NCBI RefSeq assembly: GCF_003994855.1
Contig: NZ_CP034142.1
Location: 3,162,001 to 3,226,000 of the forward strand
Length of the DNA: 64,000 nt
Reading direction: 5' to 3'
From: Marinobacter sp. NP-4(2019)
Lineage (GTDB): Bacteria > Pseudomonadota > Gammaproteobacteria > Pseudomonadales > Oleiphilaceae
The notes under the pieces were generated by a model that searched no databases, was not told the origin of the DNA, and saw only the letters and a program-made list of their open reading frames with translations. This document shows, one piece after another, positions 51,172-58,405 of this stretch. The translations under genes and the position numbers were made by a program. The first letter of the stretch is position 1; every line of letters starts with the position of its first letter.

Positions 51172-51490
51172 AATTCGCCCTGTGTTCTACGTTGTTTTTA
51201 TATGTCCGGGATGAGGCGACCAGTTTGTTATCAGGTTTTGTCTCCCGCAGAGCGCGAGACGGTGCCATCACCCCATGCACCGTTTGTACCTTTGACGGTA
51301 CAAAGAATGCGGTGAATCTTGTCAGACAAAAATGGCTCGAATGCCGATTTGGTTATGCCGATCAGGCCAATGGCCCTTAGTGAAAGAAAGAATATGAACT
51401 TATCTTGATGAAAAACAAGTGTTTTGAAGGCCAACTAATGTAGGCACGTTTGTACCAAAGAGGTAAGTCCCGGCGAATGGGTTCGCTTTT
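51172..51490. other. 319-base intergenic region with hairpin and inverted repeat
   Basis: No gene-like frame is supported between the TatT-like gene and atuR, both on the minus strand. The region contains an 8-bp inverted repeat TTTGTACC / GGTACAAA (51283-51290 and 51297-51304). It is enlarged by CACCG / CGGTG at 51278-51282 and 51310-51314 into a bulged hairpin. A further TTTGTACC half site lies at 51450-51457. These could be operator half sites or RNA structure. Confidence 0.5.
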
Positions 51491-51492
51491 TT
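51473..51492 (+). terminator. Plus-strand intrinsic terminator with no known gene upstream
   Basis: GCGAA (51473-51477), a TGGG loop and TTCGC (51482-51486) are followed by six T (51487-51492) on the plus strand. No annotated gene is read in this direction for more than ten kilobases upstream, so it may end an unannotated short RNA from the 51172-51472 gap. The T run overlaps the atuR stop codon. Confidence 0.5.
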
Positions 51493-52105
51493 ATTCAGCC
51501 AGCCCCATCATAGCGATTACCTGATCCGTCAACCCATCCAGACTCAGCCCACCATCCGGTCGATACCAGGTCACCGTCCAGCTCAAAGCGCCGGTCAGCA
51601 TTCGGCGCACTACGAAAGGCTCCGCCTTCAGCTGTCCCTCGCTTTTCATCGTGGTCAACACATCCAGCCAAAGCTGCTCATAAATATCCCGCAACTCCAG
51701 CACCTCCGCCTGGGAGGCTTCAGACAGACTACGCCATTCATAGACCAGCACCGCCATCGCTTCACCAGTCTGGCCATTGATGAATTCCAGTTCGGCACGG
51801 ATAAGGGCTCGCAGTTTTCCGCGGGGGGTGCTCTCCGCATCCATGGCTGCCTGCATAAGCGCGGTATTCAGGCGAATGGTTTCCACCATCACCGCCTTGA
51901 GGATCTCCTCCTTTGTGCGGAAATGGTGAAACAGACTGCCGGACTGGATGCCAACGGCTGCCGCAAGATCCCGGACCGTCGTGCGTTCATAGCCTTTATC
52001 ACGGAATAGCCGGGCGGCCTCCCGCAGCAGCCGACCACGGGCACCGGCAGGATCGGAAACAAGATTTTCAGCAATGAGGGAATGGAGAATGGCGTCTTGG
52101 GTCAC
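51491..52105 (-). CDS. atuR: AtuR-like TetR family regulator
   Basis: The 204-residue protein has an N-terminal TetR DNA-binding domain (LREAARLFRDKGYERTTVRD followed by LAAAVGIQSGSLFHHFRTKEEIL) and a helical C-terminal ligand domain ending in LTGALSWTVTWYRPDGGLSL. It is divergent from atuA in the same arrangement as AtuR of P. aeruginosa, a repressor of the atu genes. I chose the GTG at 52105 (MTQDAILHSL). The frame is open to a TTG at 52150, but that would cover the predicted promoter. An 18-bp dyad in the shared gap is its likely operator, and its effector is probably an acyl-CoA of the pathway. Confidence 0.88.
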   Translation of the reverse strand: MTQDAILHSLIAENLVSDPAGARGRLLREAARLFRDKGYERTTVRDLAAAVGIQSGSLFHHFRTKEEILKAVMVETIRLNTALMQAAMDAESTPRGKLRALIRAELEFINGQTGEAMAVLVYEWRSLSEASQAEVLELRDIYEQLWLDVLTTMKSEGQLKAEPFVVRRMLTGALSWTVTWYRPDGGLSLDGLTDQVIAMMGLAE

Positions 52106-52137
52106 GGGGGTTATCCAGCTGCAGAAACAATGTCGCC

Positions 52138-52166
52138 ATTCTACCCGCAATTTGCCTGTTTACAAA
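52138..52166 (-). promoter_or_regulatory. Candidate atuR promoter
   Basis: On the minus strand TTTGTA (52166-52161) and TAGAAT (52143-52138) are separated by 17 bases. The -10 matches five of six consensus positions. The -35 touches the edge of the AtuR dyad at 52166, so binding there could also limit atuR transcription. Confidence 0.5.
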
Positions 52167-52188
52167 CCAAGCGCTTGCTTGGTATTGT
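52159..52188 (+). promoter_or_regulatory. Candidate atuA promoter
   Basis: TTTACA (52159-52164) and TATTGT (52183-52188) are spaced by 18 bases on the plus strand. The AtuR dyad fills the spacer exactly, so a bound repressor would block polymerase. The atuA start is at 52264, leaving a leader of about 70 bases. Confidence 0.55.
52166..52183. promoter_or_regulatory. Probable AtuR operator
   Basis: ACCAAGCGCTTGCTTGGT contains two 7-bp half sites, ACCAAGC and GCTTGGT, in perfect inverted repeat with a 4-base GCTT spacer. It lies in the atuR-atuA divergent gap between the -35 and -10 of atuA. Its form and length suit a TetR family dimer. Confidence 0.72.
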
Positions 52189-52263
52189 CGTTTTCATCAT
52201 TGGAGAACCCCGTCGGGCCAGGCGACCTGAATTCCGACGGCCATAGAGAACAAGGCAAACACC

Positions 52264-54069
52264 ATGGCAGATTCCCCGAAAACCGTTCGCATTGGCTGTT
52301 CCGCCGCTTTCTGGGGCGACACCGAGACCGCCGCCGCCCAACTCGTACACAAGGGCAACATCGATTACCTGGTAGCGGACTACCTCGCCGAGATCACCAT
52401 GTCGATTATGGCGGGCCAGAAAATGAAGGACCCCACCCAGGGCTATGCCCGGGATTTTGTCCAGACCGTCATGGCCCCCTTGTTGGGAGACATCAAGGAC
52501 AAGGGTATTCGGGTACTGGCCAATGCCGGAGGCGTTAATCCGGCCGCCTGCCGCGATGCGCTGCAGGCCCTGTGTAACAAGGCCGGCGTGGATCTGAAGA
52601 TTGCCCTCGTACTGGGCGACGACCTGATGGCCAAGAAGAAACCACTCAGCGAAGCGGGCATCACCGAAATGACCACCGGCCAGCCCATGCCGCCAATGAT
52701 GGTCAGCCTCAACGCCTATCTGGGCGCACCGGGGCTGGTGGCGGCATTGGAGCAGGGAGCCGACATTGTTATCACCGGCCGCGTGGCGGACAGCGCGCTG
52801 GTGCTGGCGCCGCTGGTACACGAATTTGGCTGGGACTGGCGCGACTACGACAAACTGGCCCAGGGCAGCCTCGCCGGCCATCTGCTTGAGTGTGGCGCCC
52901 AGTCCACCGGCGGCAACTTTACCGACTGGCAGACGGTGGCCGCTGGCTACGCCGACATGGGGTTCCCCATTGCCGAGGTCGGTGCCAATGGCGACTTCGT
53001 CATCACCAAGCCTGAAGGTACCGGAGGCATGGTCAGCCGTGGCACGGTTGCTGAACAGCTGGTTTACGAAATTGGCGATCCCCGCGCGTATCTGCTGCCG
53101 GATGTAACCTGCGACTTCACCGGTGTGGAGTTATCGGAAACCGGAACGGACCAGGTCACGGTTAGTGGCGCCAGGGGCCTGCCACCGACGGACAGCTACA
53201 AGGTATCCGGCACCTGGCCGGACGGATTCAAATGCACGGTGACCTTCCTGCTCGCCGGCATTGACGCAAAAGCCAAGGCACAGACTGTCGCCGATGCCAT
53301 CCTGGCCAAAACCGCCCGCATGTTCAGCGAACGCGGCCTGCCGGACTACACCGAAACCAGCGTGGAATTGCTGGGTACGGAAGCGACCTACGGCGCCCAC
53401 GGTCAGCGCCAGGATTGCCGCGAGGTGGTGGTGAAGATAAGCACTGCCCACCCCAAGAAGGAAGCACTGGTGTTATTTTCCCGGGAGATTGCCCAGGCTG
53501 CTACCGGTATGGCTCCCGGAATCACCGGCATTGTCGGTGGGCGTCCGACCGTGTGGCCGAAGATTCGTCTCTACTCCTGCCTGGTACCAAAATCCGAAGT
53601 AACGGTTTCAGTGGACCTGGCCGACGACCAACACCCGGTGCAGATCGACACCGCCGGCGGCTTCGACCCTGCCCGACTGGCAGAATCCGCTGCACGCCAG
53701 GAATTACCGGCGACCGATACTACCGTTCCCCTGATCGATCTGGCCTGGGCCCGCAGCGGTGACAAGGGCGATCACAGCAATATCGGCGTCATCGCCCGCC
53801 ACCCGGACTTCGTACCCTTCATTGAAGCGGCCCTGACCGAATCCACCGTGGCCGAATGGATGGCCCACACACTGAATCCGGAAACCGGCAAGGTGACCCG
53901 CTGGGCCCTGCCCGGTTTTCACGCCTTCAACTTCCTGCTGGAGCACAGCCTCGGCGGGGGCGGCGTCGCCAGCCTGCGCATCGATCCGCAGGGCAAGGCC
54001 TTCGCCCAGCAATTACTGGAATTCCCTGTGCCCGTTGCCCGGGCCGTTCTGGAGAAAGGACAACACTGA
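52264..54069 (+). CDS. atuA: AtuA, acyclic terpene utilisation protein (DUF1446)
   Basis: AtuA is required for growth of P. aeruginosa on citronellol and geraniol, but its reaction is not settled. The 601-residue protein has the DUF1446 domain through about residue 455 (VRIGCSAAFWGDTETAAAQLV, VLANAGGVNPAACRDALQAL, ADIVITGRVADSALVLAPLVHEFGW). A C-terminal domain of about 110 residues follows (PLIDLAWARSGDKGDHSNIGVIAR, LGGGGVASLRIDPQGKAFAQ). AAGG precedes the ATG by nine bases. It is the first gene of the operon and its stop overlaps the atuB start by one base (TGATG), so the two are translationally linked. Confidence 0.93.
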   Translation: MADSPKTVRIGCSAAFWGDTETAAAQLVHKGNIDYLVADYLAEITMSIMAGQKMKDPTQGYARDFVQTVMAPLLGDIKDKGIRVLANAGGVNPAACRDALQALCNKAGVDLKIALVLGDDLMAKKKPLSEAGITEMTTGQPMPPMMVSLNAYLGAPGLVAALEQGADIVITGRVADSALVLAPLVHEFGWDWRDYDKLAQGSLAGHLLECGAQSTGGNFTDWQTVAAGYADMGFPIAEVGANGDFVITKPEGTGGMVSRGTVAEQLVYEIGDPRAYLLPDVTCDFTGVELSETGTDQVTVSGARGLPPTDSYKVSGTWPDGFKCTVTFLLAGIDAKAKAQTVADAILAKTARMFSERGLPDYTETSVELLGTEATYGAHGQRQDCREVVVKISTAHPKKEALVLFSREIAQAATGMAPGITGIVGGRPTVWPKIRLYSCLVPKSEVTVSVDLADDQHPVQIDTAGGFDPARLAESAARQELPATDTTVPLIDLAWARSGDKGDHSNIGVIARHPDFVPFIEAALTESTVAEWMAHTLNPETGKVTRWALPGFHAFNFLLEHSLGGGGVASLRIDPQGKAFAQQLLEFPVPVARAVLEKGQH

Positions 54070-54935
54070 TGAGCTATCAATCCATTTTTCACCCTGACCT
54101 GTTCAAGGGCCAGACTTTTATCGTCACCGGTGGTGGCTCTGGCATTGGCCGCTGCACCGCTCACGAACTGGCTTCCCTGGGTGCGCGGGTAGCGCTGGTG
54201 GGACGCAAGGCGGAGAAGGTTGAAGCGGTGAAAGCCGAAATTACCGAGGATGGCGGTATCGCCTCTGCCCACGTCTGTGATATCCGTGAGGAAGAATCCG
54301 TCAAAGCCACCGTCACCGCCATTCTTGAGGAACACGGCGGACTCAACGGCGTGGTCAACAACGCCGGCGGCCAGTTCCCTTCACCGCTCACCGGCATCAA
54401 CCAGAAAGGCTGGGAAACCGTGGTGCGCACCAACCTCACCGGCGGTTTCCTGATGGCTCGCGAGGCCTACACCCAGGCGCTATCGAAAACCGGCGGCGCC
54501 ATCGTCAACATCGTTGCGGACATGTGGGGCGGTATGCCCGGCATGGGCCACTCCGGTGCTGCTCGTGCCGGCATGGTGAACTTCACCCAGACCGCCGCCG
54601 TGGAATGGGGTACGTCCGGTGTTCGCGTCAATGCCGTTGCCCCGGGCTGGATTGCCTCCAGCGGCATGGACAACTACCCGGAACACATGAAGCAGTGGAT
54701 TCGCAGCCTGGGCGACAACGTGCCCCTGAAGCGCATGGGCACGGAAGCGGAAGTCAGCGCCGCCATCTGTTTCCTGCTGAGCCCCGGCGCTGCCTTCGTC
54801 AGCGGCGATTGCCTGCGCATCGACGGCGCCGCATCCCAGGGCGGCCGGGTATGGCCCTTCCCGAAAGCAAAGAACAACGAACCGTTTAACGGCTTCCATC
54901 GGGCCACCACCCCCAAAGTGCTGGGTGAAGACTAA
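54069..54935 (+). CDS. atuB: AtuB, SDR of the enoyl-CoA reductase type
   Basis: The 288-residue protein is a short-chain dehydrogenase with the NADP-binding motif TGGGSGIG and NNAGG. At the usual YxxxK position it reads MGHSGAARAGMVNFTQ, with His and Arg in place of Tyr and Lys. This is the pattern of the peroxisomal trans-2-enoyl-CoA reductase and dienoyl-CoA reductase group, not of alcohol dehydrogenases, so an acyl-CoA substrate is likely. The true start is the ATG at 54069, overlapping the atuA stop. The frame extends further 5' inside atuA without meaning. Ten bases separate it from atuC. Gene order matches P. aeruginosa PA2887. Confidence 0.9.
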   Translation: MSYQSIFHPDLFKGQTFIVTGGGSGIGRCTAHELASLGARVALVGRKAEKVEAVKAEITEDGGIASAHVCDIREEESVKATVTAILEEHGGLNGVVNNAGGQFPSPLTGINQKGWETVVRTNLTGGFLMAREAYTQALSKTGGAIVNIVADMWGGMPGMGHSGAARAGMVNFTQTAAVEWGTSGVRVNAVAPGWIASSGMDNYPEHMKQWIRSLGDNVPLKRMGTEAEVSAAICFLLSPGAAFVSGDCLRIDGAASQGGRVWPFPKAKNNEPFNGFHRATTPKVLGED

Positions 54936-54945
54936 GGAGACACCA

Positions 54946-56562
54946 ATGCAGGTCATTGAATCCACCATCAGCCCGCAGTCGGACGATTTCCGCGCCAACG
55001 CCGAGGCCATGGAAGCCCACATCGCCACCTTCCGGGAGGTGGAGCAGAAGGTTCTGGATCTGGCGGAAGCGGCGCGGGAGAAATTCACCAAACGGGGCAA
55101 ACTGCTGCCCCGGGACCGTATCAACCGCCTGCTGGACCGTGGCACACCATTCCTGGAGCTGTGCTCCCTGGCCGGCTACAAGATGCATGACGACAAGGAC
55201 GGCAGCCTGTCCGGCGGCGGCATCATCGCCGGCATCGGCACCGTCAGTGGCATCCGCTGCCTGGTGGTCGCCAGCAACAGCGCCATCAAGGGCGGCACTA
55301 TCACCCCGGCGGGCCTGGACAAAACCCTGCGCCTGCAGCAGATCGCCATGGAGAACAAGCTACCGGTGGTTTCCCTGTCTGAAAGCGGTGGCGCCAACCT
55401 AAACTACGCCACGGATATTTTCGTGCTCGGCGCCCGCGGCTTCGCCAACCAGGCCCGCATGTCCGCCGCCGGTATTCCGCAGGTGACAGTGGTCCACGGC
55501 AACGCCACCGCAGGCGGTGCCTATCAGCCGGGTCTGTCCGATTACGTCATCGCGGTGCGCGACCAGGCCAAGATGTTCCTCGCCGGCCCACCGCTGCTCA
55601 AAGCGGCAACCGGTGAGGTGGCCACCGATGAAGAACTGGGCGGTGCGGAAATGCACGCCCAGGTCGCCGGCACCGCCGAATACCTGGCCGAAGACGACGC
55701 CGACGGCATTCGACAGGCGAGGAATATTCTGGAAGCCCTGCCCTGGAATGAGCAATTACCGCCACAACGGGAGTTGCAGTGGGAAGAACCGCGCTACCCG
55801 GCCGAGGAACTGCTGGGCGTGATCCCGGCGGACTCCAAGAAGCCCTACGACGTGCGCGAGGTCCTGGCCCGCATTGCCGACGGCTCAAAGTTCATGGACT
55901 TCAAGAACGAATTCGACGACCAGACCGTCTGCGGCACCATCCGCATTGAGGGTCACTCCGTCGGCATTATCGGCAACAACGGCCCGATTACTCCGGCGGG
56001 ATCCGCCAAGGCCGCCCAGTTTATCCAGCTCTGCGACCAGGCCGGCACGCCGCTGCTGTTCCTGCACAACACCACCGGGTTCATGGTGGGCACCCATTCC
56101 GAGCAGAACGGCATCATCAAACACGGTTCGAAAATGATCCAGGCGGTGGCCAATTGCCGGGTGCCAAAGGTCGCAATCGTGATCGGCGGTTCCTATGGTG
56201 CAGGTAACTATGCGATGTGCGGGCGCGGTCTGGACCCAAGATTTATCTTCGCCTGGCCCAACAGCCGCACAGCGGTCATGGGCCCGGCCCAGGCCGGCAA
56301 GGTGATGCGCATCGTGGCGGAAGACAAGCAGCGCCGGGGCGGCATGGAGCCGGACCCGAAGACCCTGGATTTCCTGGAGCAGGCGACGGCCAAGAAACTG
56401 GAGGACGGTTCCACGGCCCTGTTCGGCACAGCCCGGCTGTGGGACGACGGCCTGATCGATCCGCGGGATACGCGGCGGGTGGTGGCCCTTGTTCTGGATG
56501 TGTGCCGGGAGGCTGAGGCGCGGCAATTGCGGCCTAATACGTTTGGTGTGGCTCGCCTGTGA
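54946..56562 (+). CDS. atuC: AtuC, geranyl-CoA carboxylase beta (carboxyltransferase) subunit
   Basis: AtuC transfers the carboxyl group from biotin to the gamma-methyl carbon of geranyl-CoA. The 538-residue protein has the two carboxyltransferase halves: an N-terminal acyl-CoA-binding half (GGTITPAGLDKTLRLQQIA, SLSESGGANLNYATDIF, GNATAGGAYQPGLSDYVI) and a C-terminal carboxybiotin half (VGIIGNNGPITPAGSAKAAQF, VIGGSYGAGNYAMCGRGLDPRF). AAGGAG lies six bases before the ATG at 54946. It could be confused with the methylcrotonyl-CoA carboxylase subunit LiuB. The atuA/atuB neighbours, the TetR regulator and the absence of an HMG-CoA lyase gene favour AtuC. Confidence 0.92.
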   Translation: MQVIESTISPQSDDFRANAEAMEAHIATFREVEQKVLDLAEAAREKFTKRGKLLPRDRINRLLDRGTPFLELCSLAGYKMHDDKDGSLSGGGIIAGIGTVSGIRCLVVASNSAIKGGTITPAGLDKTLRLQQIAMENKLPVVSLSESGGANLNYATDIFVLGARGFANQARMSAAGIPQVTVVHGNATAGGAYQPGLSDYVIAVRDQAKMFLAGPPLLKAATGEVATDEELGGAEMHAQVAGTAEYLAEDDADGIRQARNILEALPWNEQLPPQRELQWEEPRYPAEELLGVIPADSKKPYDVREVLARIADGSKFMDFKNEFDDQTVCGTIRIEGHSVGIIGNNGPITPAGSAKAAQFIQLCDQAGTPLLFLHNTTGFMVGTHSEQNGIIKHGSKMIQAVANCRVPKVAIVIGGSYGAGNYAMCGRGLDPRFIFAWPNSRTAVMGPAQAGKVMRIVAEDKQRRGGMEPDPKTLDFLEQATAKKLEDGSTALFGTARLWDDGLIDPRDTRRVVALVLDVCREAEARQLRPNTFGVARL

Positions 56563-56603
56563 TGGGGGAGCCCGCCTCGTGGATTGCTTGTTTGGGTGAG
56601 GGC

Positions 56604-56709
56604 ACCGTCTGGGAGGGCGTGTCCAAAAACCGCTACAAGCACGTCCGTGTGCGCTTCTCTCCGGCCATCCATGGCCTCCGAAATTTTTGGACACGCCCTC
56701 CCAGACGGT
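56604..56709 (+). repeat. Palindromic intergenic repeat, copy 2
   Basis: A perfect 26-bp inverted repeat (56604-56629 and 56684-56709) encloses the family core, with hairpins around GCACGTCCGTGTGC and GGCCATCCATGGCC. It begins 42 bases after the atuC stop. The outer arm shares only the inner TCC-A-rich end with other copies. Its partner, copy 3, is about 210 bases away in the reverse orientation. Confidence 0.92.
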
Positions 56710-56778
56710 TTGACCAAGCTCAGAGTTAACGCCTTTGAAGAGCATGCTTTTCAAAAATCGTAGCAGGACATAACCAAC

Positions 56779-56871
56779 GTAGGTCGGATTAGCCACAGGC
56801 GTAATCCGACAACCAAAGCCCAGAAAAATCCGCCAATCTGTCGGATTACGCCTGCGGCTAATCCGACCTAC
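56779..56871. repeat. REP-type inverted pair (GTAGGTCGGATTAG family)
   Basis: Two 33-base units, 56779-56811 and 56839-56871, are reverse complements with one mismatch. Each starts GTAGGTCGGATTAGCC and continues through GGCGTAATCCGAC. Each unit is itself partly palindromic (GTCGGATTA against TAATCCGAC). This sequence type is widespread in gammaproteobacterial intergenic regions, by general knowledge, and is distinct from the 105-bp palindromes on both sides of it. Confidence 0.88.
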
Positions 56872-56917
56872 AAGAACACAAAACTGTCACCAGACAGCAC
56901 CAAATTCGCAGACAAAA

Positions 56918-57027
56918 GCGGGTGTGGGGGACCGATTCCAGAAAATCTCGGAGGCCATGGATGGCCGGAGCGAAGCGCACAGGGATGTGCTCGTAGCGTT
57001 TTTCTGGAATCGGTCCCCCACACCCGC
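56918..57027 (-). repeat. Palindromic intergenic repeat, copy 3
   Basis: A perfect 28-bp inverted repeat (56918-56945 and 57000-57027) encloses the core in reverse orientation relative to copies 1, 2 and 4. The core hairpins are GCACATCCCTGTGC and GGCCATCCATGGCC when read on the minus strand. It ends 66 bases before the atuD start. Confidence 0.92.
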
Positions 57028-57093
57028 CACCCAAGCTAACGGACCTGCACCAATACATGCAGGCAAGAACTAACACCCGAGGAGAACAAAAAC

Positions 57094-58254
57094 ATGAAAT
57101 TCACTGCCGAACACGAAGCCCTGAGGAAAACCGTCCGTGACTTCGTGGAAAAAGAGATCAACCCCCATTGCGACGAGTGGGAGGAAGCCGGCGAGTTTCC
57201 GATTCATGAGATCTTCAAGAAACTCGGTAACCTCGGCCTGCTGGGCATCCAGAAGCCCGAAGAGTATGGAGGCATGGGGCTGGATTACAGCTACAACCTG
57301 GTGGCGGCGGAAGAACTGGGGATGGCCCATTGCGGCGGTGTGCCGCTGGCCATCGGGGTGCAGACCGACATGTGTACCCCTGCGATCTCCCGCTTTGGCT
57401 CAGATGAACTCAAGCGCGAGTTCCTCACACCGGCCATCGCCGGAGATATGGTCGGCTGTATCGGCGTCAGTGAAGTCGGCGCAGGTTCCGATGTCGCAGG
57501 CATGAAGACCACCGCGAAGAAAGATGGCGATGACTACGTCATCAACGGCTCCAAGATGTGGATTACCAACAGCCCCAAGGCTGACTTCATCTGCCTGCTG
57601 GCCAACACCTCCGACGACAAGCCCCACAAGAACAAATCCCTGATTGTCGTGCCCATGAACTCACCGGGCATTTCCTTCAGCCCGCACCTGAACAAACTCG
57701 GCATGCGTTCGTCGGAAACCGCGCAAATCTTCTTCGACGACGTCCGCGTGCCCCAGCGTAACCGCATCGGCGCCGAAGGCACCGGGTTCATGATGCAGAT
57801 GCTGCAGTTCCAGGAAGAACGCATGTGGGGCGCCGCCAACGTGATCAAGGCGCTGGAGAACTGCATCAACCAGACCATCGACTACTGTCGCGAGCGAAAG
57901 ACCTTTGGACAGCCGCTGCTCGACAACCAGGTCATCCATTTTCGCCTGGCTGAGCTGCAAACCGAGGTAGAGGCCCTGCGAGCCCTGACGTATCAGGCCT
58001 GCGAGCTACATGTGGAAGGCAAAGACGTGACCCGCCTGGCGTCCATGGCCAAGCTGAAAGCTGGCCGCCTGGGTCGTGAGGTGACGGACAGCTGCCTGCA
58101 ATACTGGGGTGGCATGGGCTACATGTGGGATAACCCGCTGTCCCGCGCGTTCCGGGATGTGCGGCTGGTGTCCATCGGCGGCGGCGCTGATGAAATCATG
58201 CTGGGCATCATCTGCAAAATGATGGGAACCCTGCCCGGCAAGCGTCGCGACTGA
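57094..58254 (+). CDS. atuD: AtuD, citronellyl-CoA dehydrogenase
   Basis: AtuD is an FAD acyl-CoA dehydrogenase that desaturates citronellyl-CoA to geranyl-CoA. The 386-residue protein carries CIGVSEVGAGSDVAGM and YVINGSKMWITNS for FAD binding, ERKTFGQPLLDNQ, and the C-terminal RAFRDVRLVSIGGGADEIM. The usual C-terminal catalytic Glu (YEGT) is replaced by Gly (GGGAD). EERMWGAANVI offers a Glu in the position used by isovaleryl-CoA dehydrogenase, which fits a branched substrate. GAGGAG is upstream of the ATG. It lies between repeat copies 3 and 4. Confidence 0.92.
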   Translation: MKFTAEHEALRKTVRDFVEKEINPHCDEWEEAGEFPIHEIFKKLGNLGLLGIQKPEEYGGMGLDYSYNLVAAEELGMAHCGGVPLAIGVQTDMCTPAISRFGSDELKREFLTPAIAGDMVGCIGVSEVGAGSDVAGMKTTAKKDGDDYVINGSKMWITNSPKADFICLLANTSDDKPHKNKSLIVVPMNSPGISFSPHLNKLGMRSSETAQIFFDDVRVPQRNRIGAEGTGFMMQMLQFQEERMWGAANVIKALENCINQTIDYCRERKTFGQPLLDNQVIHFRLAELQTEVEALRALTYQACELHVEGKDVTRLASMAKLKAGRLGREVTDSCLQYWGGMGYMWDNPLSRAFRDVRLVSIGGGADEIMLGIICKMMGTLPGKRRD

Positions 58255-58274
58255 CATTTGGTGCAAAACCGGCA

Positions 58275-58374
58275 GCCCGGTATCACTGTCCAGGACACGC
58301 CCACAAGTACCTCCCTGTAGGGCTCGATTCGGGCCATCCATGGCCCTCAACGGTCCTGGACAGTGATACCGGGC
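58275..58374 (+). repeat. Palindromic intergenic repeat, copy 4 (divergent core)
   Basis: A perfect 22-bp inverted repeat (58275-58296 and 58353-58374) begins 21 bases after the atuD stop and ends 32 bases before atuE. The second hairpin keeps GGCCATCCATGGCC but gains an extra G-C pair. The first hairpin has changed to a CCCTGTAGGG-containing form, so pairing is kept while the sequence differs from the other four copies. Confidence 0.88.
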
Positions 58375-58405
58375 CACCGGCCCCAGACAACATACGTGGA
58401 GTCTT

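Larger units (their letters stand above)
56563..57093. other. atuC-atuD intergenic region filled with inverted repeats
   Basis: This 531-base gap inside an otherwise tight operon holds no gene. It contains two members of the palindromic repeat family in opposite orientation (56604-56709 and 56918-57027), with an unrelated REP-type inverted pair (56779-56871) between them. Short reading frames across it encode translated repeat sequence only. Confidence 0.85.
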
